NCBI GenBank assembly: GCA_946811695.1
Contig: OX328128.1
Coordinates: 28,862,510-28,926,509 of the forward strand
From: Gonocerus acuteangulatus
Taxonomy: Eukaryota; Arthropoda; Insecta; Hemiptera; Coreidae
Reading direction: 5' to 3'
Length of the DNA: 64,000 nucleotides
In this document: piece after piece, positions 49,501 through 55,500 of the stretch
Position numbering within the stretch: position 1 is the stretch's first letter
How the letters are laid out: each line of letters begins with the position of its first letter
Translations under genes and position numbers: made by a program
The notes under the pieces: model-generated
The model's database searches: none
What the model saw: the letters and a program-made list of their open reading frames with translations, nothing else
What the model was told of the DNA's origin: nothing

Positions 49501-52500
49501 TACTTGAAGTACTGAAAATAGGCAGTACAGTAATTAAAATAGGCATTTATTAGGAGTGGAGGCAAAGAGGAATCTCTCTCATTATTAATGAAAATATGTA
49601 TTTTAAATACTCATTCATTTCTTTATTATCAATTTATCACAGAATTAGTGTACTTACTCTTACTTTCCTTTCTTACAAGCAACAACAAGATGCTTTTTCA
49701 AAGTATCAACTCTCATAGACCTTCTAAGAAAAAATGTTTTTCATCATGGAACATTTGCATTATCTTATCATCTCGAAATCCGGAATATCAGGTAATTACA
49801 CCATTGTCATAGCAAAAGGGCTGTGAGGAAGGAGACGTACTTCTCTCATCCTCTCTCTTTCCTGCTATTCATTATGCCTGTGCATTCCTTCTACCAAAGA
49901 AGGCTCTGTTATTTACAGAGGGTTAATCCACGGGTTGGGAAAATAAGCTTTCGAATTGATATTTGTGACGGCAATATGTAATTTAATTTGTGAAACCTTT
50001 TTTGTTTTCGACGAACTGAAATTCGAAATTCGTTATGTGCTTTTTAAAATGTTTAAATCGCAGAAAAAATTGCATAATGAGCAAAAAAGACAAAAAAAGG
50101 ATTTAAATCTTAAAATAGCCAAAATAGGCAAAAAATGCAAAATAAAAATTGTCTCTACACTTCCTAAATGCACGGAAACATATTTATTTCTATCTGATTC
50201 TTCAATATATCCATTCAGATAAAAAAGGCATTTTGCCTAACTTCCGGGCTCTACTTATAACATTAAGTAACTTGGACAGTAGAGGTCTACCAGTATTATT
50301 ATATATTTTTTCTAAACTTTGACAGGCCAACTCCCGTAAATGAGCGGGAAACTTGTGAAGGGCTAGGAATGAAAAAAAATGGAGAGCTAGTTTCAGTAGG
50401 ACTGAAGCCCGTAACGTGTGACGAGGATTCAAGGTGCTACACACTCATCGATGATGACCTCTCCCACTGTGAGGTCAGAAATCATTTTTGTGAAAATTAA
50501 ATCAATCTCATAAATAATACACATTTTAGTTACATATTTGTGTATTGTGAACCAGCAACATTAGCTTTGGGCATTGTATTGATATTTTCATTTAAGAAAC
50601 AAATTGAGACGGTCAGGGGCACTATTTAATTTGTGTCCATCAAGCATAAGGCAAACTAAAAGAGAAAAAGTTGTCTTACGCCACTTACAGGAATAGGGCA
50701 TTCACGACTAACACACTGACATCTCATGACGAGACAGGACAGACTGAAATGTGAAATATGTAACATGCCTTTAACTATACAGGTAAAGAATATAAATTTA
50801 TAATTGATATCAGAAACTTAGAAATATACACCGTTGAGATTTCATAATTCACAAACTAATTGATACAAACTGTTCAACAAATGACCACATATAATTATTA
50901 AATATAAGTATAAAAAGTACAGATTTTACGTTTCAATTTGTTAGTTGGAGGCCCGGTGGCCATGAGTGCTAAGGCGTGTGCACTCCATGCCTAAAGTCAT
51001 GGGTTCGATTCCCACTAGGGGCGATGGCTTTTCTTTAGAAAAAAGAAAAGGCATCATCCCTATCCTGGCTAGAAAAGGGTTGTAACTCATATATAACCCG
51101 TACTAAAATTTGTTGTCAATAATAAATGTATGTTAAAATTTAAATAATTTGTTAGTTAGAATTTGTTTTGCACTTAAAAATATGTTCTTAATTGTTTTAT
51201 TGCCTTGTTGCATTAAAAAATAAATAACTAATTTGGTTCCAAAGTAAACTCTACCTCTAGTATTTTTGCTTTTCTTTATAATATACTTCTATCATTAGGT
51301 CTGGGTGATATAGGGACTGTAGTACACTAATAATTTGAGTACCCCATGCGGGGGCACTCCAAATAGATTGTTCTTACTGAAGAAAAATGTGAATTAGTAG
51401 CCAAAATAAAATCTTACTTTACCCTAAAATTATCAAATTTGTGAAATATTTTGTTGCAAATGAGTTTTATTATCATCCTCGAAGCTTTGCTCTTCATGGA
51501 TACACTGTACGATACTTTTTTTATTAAAAACTAAAAACAAAAAAAAACAAGGATAGAGAGTAAAATAATTTTCTAAAAACTCAATTGATGTAACTATTTT
51601 CATGCTCAAAGGACATACTATTTTTAATAAACACTTATTTCAGATGATTGGATTGGTAGTGTGTAATTCAAATCATGGCTCCTACATTGCAGCAACTTTA
51701 TCCAACATCTGCCACTCCAGTATTATTAAACTGCAAGATTTAGTAAAGGACAGAAGAGACTTTGTTCAACAAATAGGTAATTTTTTAATTAAGTTTTTTA
51801 TTTACAATTTGAGAAATACAGCTGACGATTTAGAAATGGCTGAACTACAGGAAGAAGTGGAATTGAGCATCTCATTTCTCCTGATGCTGCCCAGTGTTCC
51901 TTCTAATTACTCCATAATATTTCCAATATCAGGGTTCCAAAAAAAATAAATGTTACTAATTTTCTTTAAAAAAATTGTAATTAATATTCTTTTATTTACC
52001 TTTAATTATTTCTTTAAATTTTAATGTCCATTATAATTAACCTGTTGGGTTCAAAAGGACCCTGTCCTTGACTTACTCGAGGGTTAAATTTTCAAATATT
52101 TTTTATATTTAGGAGCCTATCAGAGCCATGTTCTATTGATTTTTCTTAGAACAAGTCATATGTCTTAAGGAGGACATACACATTCAGTTTAAATCTCAAG
52201 GCAGAGACTGCACAGTTTGGCCTGAATATTGCAAGATTTGGACTGTGTAGTCCAAATCTTAAACTATTCCTCACATCGTGTTTGGTCACCCTTAGACTAT
52301 ACTGTGTGTCTGTTGTCTTCATCCAGATCATCTTCTCTGATATTAGGGGTATGAAAATAAATCATACATTCTGTTTAATAATTGTCCAAAATGAAGCTGT
52401 CGTTCAACTTTTTAACTCCTTTTTTGTTTATGTTACCCCAACATATTCATTTATTGTTGAGGGATTTTGAGTTTGCTTTATCATCTTCCATTTACTGTAA

Positions 52501-55500
52501 TACCATAATCCTGAACTATATGATCAAAGGTTATAATATTACTGAACACAGATGATGAGGCAGAAAACTCTTAAAAGTCAGGATAAAATGAATAGACACA
52601 GAGGTCTCCCCGTGGTCTAGTGGCTAACGCCTTAGATTCATAAGCGAGAGATGGTGGGTTCGATCCCCACCGGCGGCAGGAGTTTTCTCATCTCACGGCT
52701 CAGGAAAATTCCTCGCTGCATCGGATGTTGGCGCTAATGGCCTAGATGTCGATGCGCCCTATGAATAGACCTTCTTTATCAGTACATTTCTGAAATTGTA
52801 ATAAAAATAATATGAATTGCTGATGCTTGAGCAAAATATGACTTAATTTTTATGTAAATTGATAATTTAAAAATGTTTTATTTCGCTAGAAAATGACTTC
52901 TATGAGCCTCTGGAGGAAGACATATGTGATAGTATTCGCTGTGAGACTGGAAAATGCTTGGATTGGTCTCAAATCGGAGATGGCATTTCAAATTGCTTTG
53001 ATTCTCGAGATGAAACTGAAGAAATGTGGATGAAGAAAGACCAGTTTTGTAATGAAACAAAAACTGAATGCAGTAAGTTTTCATTATAAATATTTATGTG
53101 TTTTACTGTTTTTATTAGTAAACAAAATAACATATTTAGGCTTAAAATTGCACTTTACCTTTTATAGTATAAGAACTATTATTATTATTAAGGACTAGTA
53201 TAAGAAAATCCTGCCATGGAAATCTGATATTTATTAACTAGCTGTATTGATATACTATCCTTATCCTTTTACAGCTTTAACCCTCTGTTTTATTCTCAGT
53301 TAGCTTCCAGAAATACCAAATTTACCCATCATCATGGGAAGAAAGCAAAAGACACAATGTATGGATTATTTATATCTAATGATTTATTTTTTTATATTGG
53401 TTGATAAATAAAATAGCTCATTGATGATTTTTTGTCACCTGTGTCCAATTTAAATTATTTTTACCGATATGGTGGTCCTTAAAAAATACTTTTTTCCTGG
53501 AATAAATTTAGTGCATCATCACTTTTGTATATATGGATTTATAATATTTATTGTTAAAATCTAATGATTTATTTTTGGATATTATTGGTAAATAGAATAA
53601 AGTATTGTTTATTTATTTAGATTTAAATTATTATTAACTAAGAATTTTGGGACGGGCTATCTTTAAGTTATCACCCTTTTCTAGCCGGGATAGGACTGAT
53701 GCCTCTTCTTTTCCTATAGAAAAGCCACCATCCCATAGTGGGAATTGAACTTACTACCTTTGGCACAGAGTGTTAAGTGCTCACGCCTTAATACTCACGG
53801 CCACCGGGCCTCCAATGAAGTACTGATGACTAATTATCTCTTCTGTATTGTTTTCAGGGATATACACTAGTTTTGTGTTCATCCCAGTGTGCAATTTGTA
53901 AGCAATAAAAATGATTTTATTCCTTAATGGTATAACTAAAATATGTCATAATAAATTAAGACTAAAATAAAACTAAAAAAGATTCAATTTTGGATATTTG
54001 CATCTAATTTTAGGCTGCCGCCCTGGTGAGATAATGTGTAAAAGTGGCGAATGCATCAGTGCCAATATGTTTTGTGATGATACGATCGACTGTACTGATG
54101 GAAGCGATGAAGAGAAGTGTGACTGCACTGGATATCTGTCTCTCACCCGCCCGAACTTGCTTTGCGACGGTTCTCAAAACTGTGTGGACAAGAGTGACGA
54201 ACTCTGGGATGATTGCTTTAATAGCTCAGACTGTAATTCTCCTGATAGATTTAACTGTCGCTTGTAAGTTAATATTGCCAGAAGTAAATATTTAGATTAA
54301 ATGCTTAATGACTGAATTTATAATAGATATTATGCCAAAAATGCCCAATTTTTTAATACCATTTTTATTAGCTAAAGATATTGCCCAATAGACATAGCTT
54401 TGTAAGGCTAAAAAAAAAATTAGCAATTTTCTTTAGTAAAATACAAGATATTTATTAAGATGCCTAGGCTTAAAAAAAAATATCCAAAAGTAATACAAAA
54501 CTTTAATCAAGTTAATATTTACAGACAAGAACTTAAGTAAAAGTATTGACGTCACTGCCTCTAATTATCAGTAAAATTTTGAGTGCTTGAACTCATTCAT
54601 AGTCATCTATAACAAATATATCTCAAGCTTGATTATTAAGAGTGTCAGCTTCAGTTAAAAAACAAGATATTCTTTATGGTTCATGATATTATCCGAGTTA
54701 ACTTGGCCTTCAAAGAACAGTAAAAAAAAAAACTAGGTATTAATAATAAAAATAAAAACAAAATATAAAGTAAAAATCAAGTTAATACATTTACGGATGC
54801 CATTATTTGTATTAATGCTTTAAATAACTGTAAAATTTTCAGCGCTCGAGTTAACTCCTTCACGGGAGAATTGAAAGAACATCAATTCACGAAGTTCAGG
54901 TGTTAACAAAAAAAATGAGGGGTTTGATTTAAGTAAAAATGTTATTGATTTGTAGTTAGCTACTTTATTATAACTTAGAGTTGTTGCACTAAATAAGAAA
55001 TAAAATGCAACAAATAACAACAAACAAATAAAATCATTGAAGCTCTTTCAAAACATAGAAACCATTTTATATCAAGGATGCAAGTCAGATTTCAATTATT
55101 TTAATGTTTTGGAAATAGGTTGCAGCTTTTTATGCTGTTTCTTAGCATAATTATAGATGTTAAAGGCTATAGTCAACCAGGAATAAAAATAAATTTACTG
55201 AAGAATTAATGCTTTGTAGATCTGGTAGCTGTATACCTAAGGCTTTTGTTTGTGATGGAGAAGAAGACTGCCCACAAGGAGAGGATGAGAAATCATGTAT
55301 TGACCTAAAATCTCCCAGGGACAAACCGTAAGTATAACCAACATCAGTGTGTAAATTGAGATCCGTGGGAAAATGTTGTTTTTTAACAATAAATATATTG
55401 TGCCGCTTCAAAAGTAATTACAATAATGTCATACCCGTGGTCTAGTGGCTAACGCCTTAGATCCTCATGCATGAGATGGGGGTTTGAGTCCCTCTGGTGG

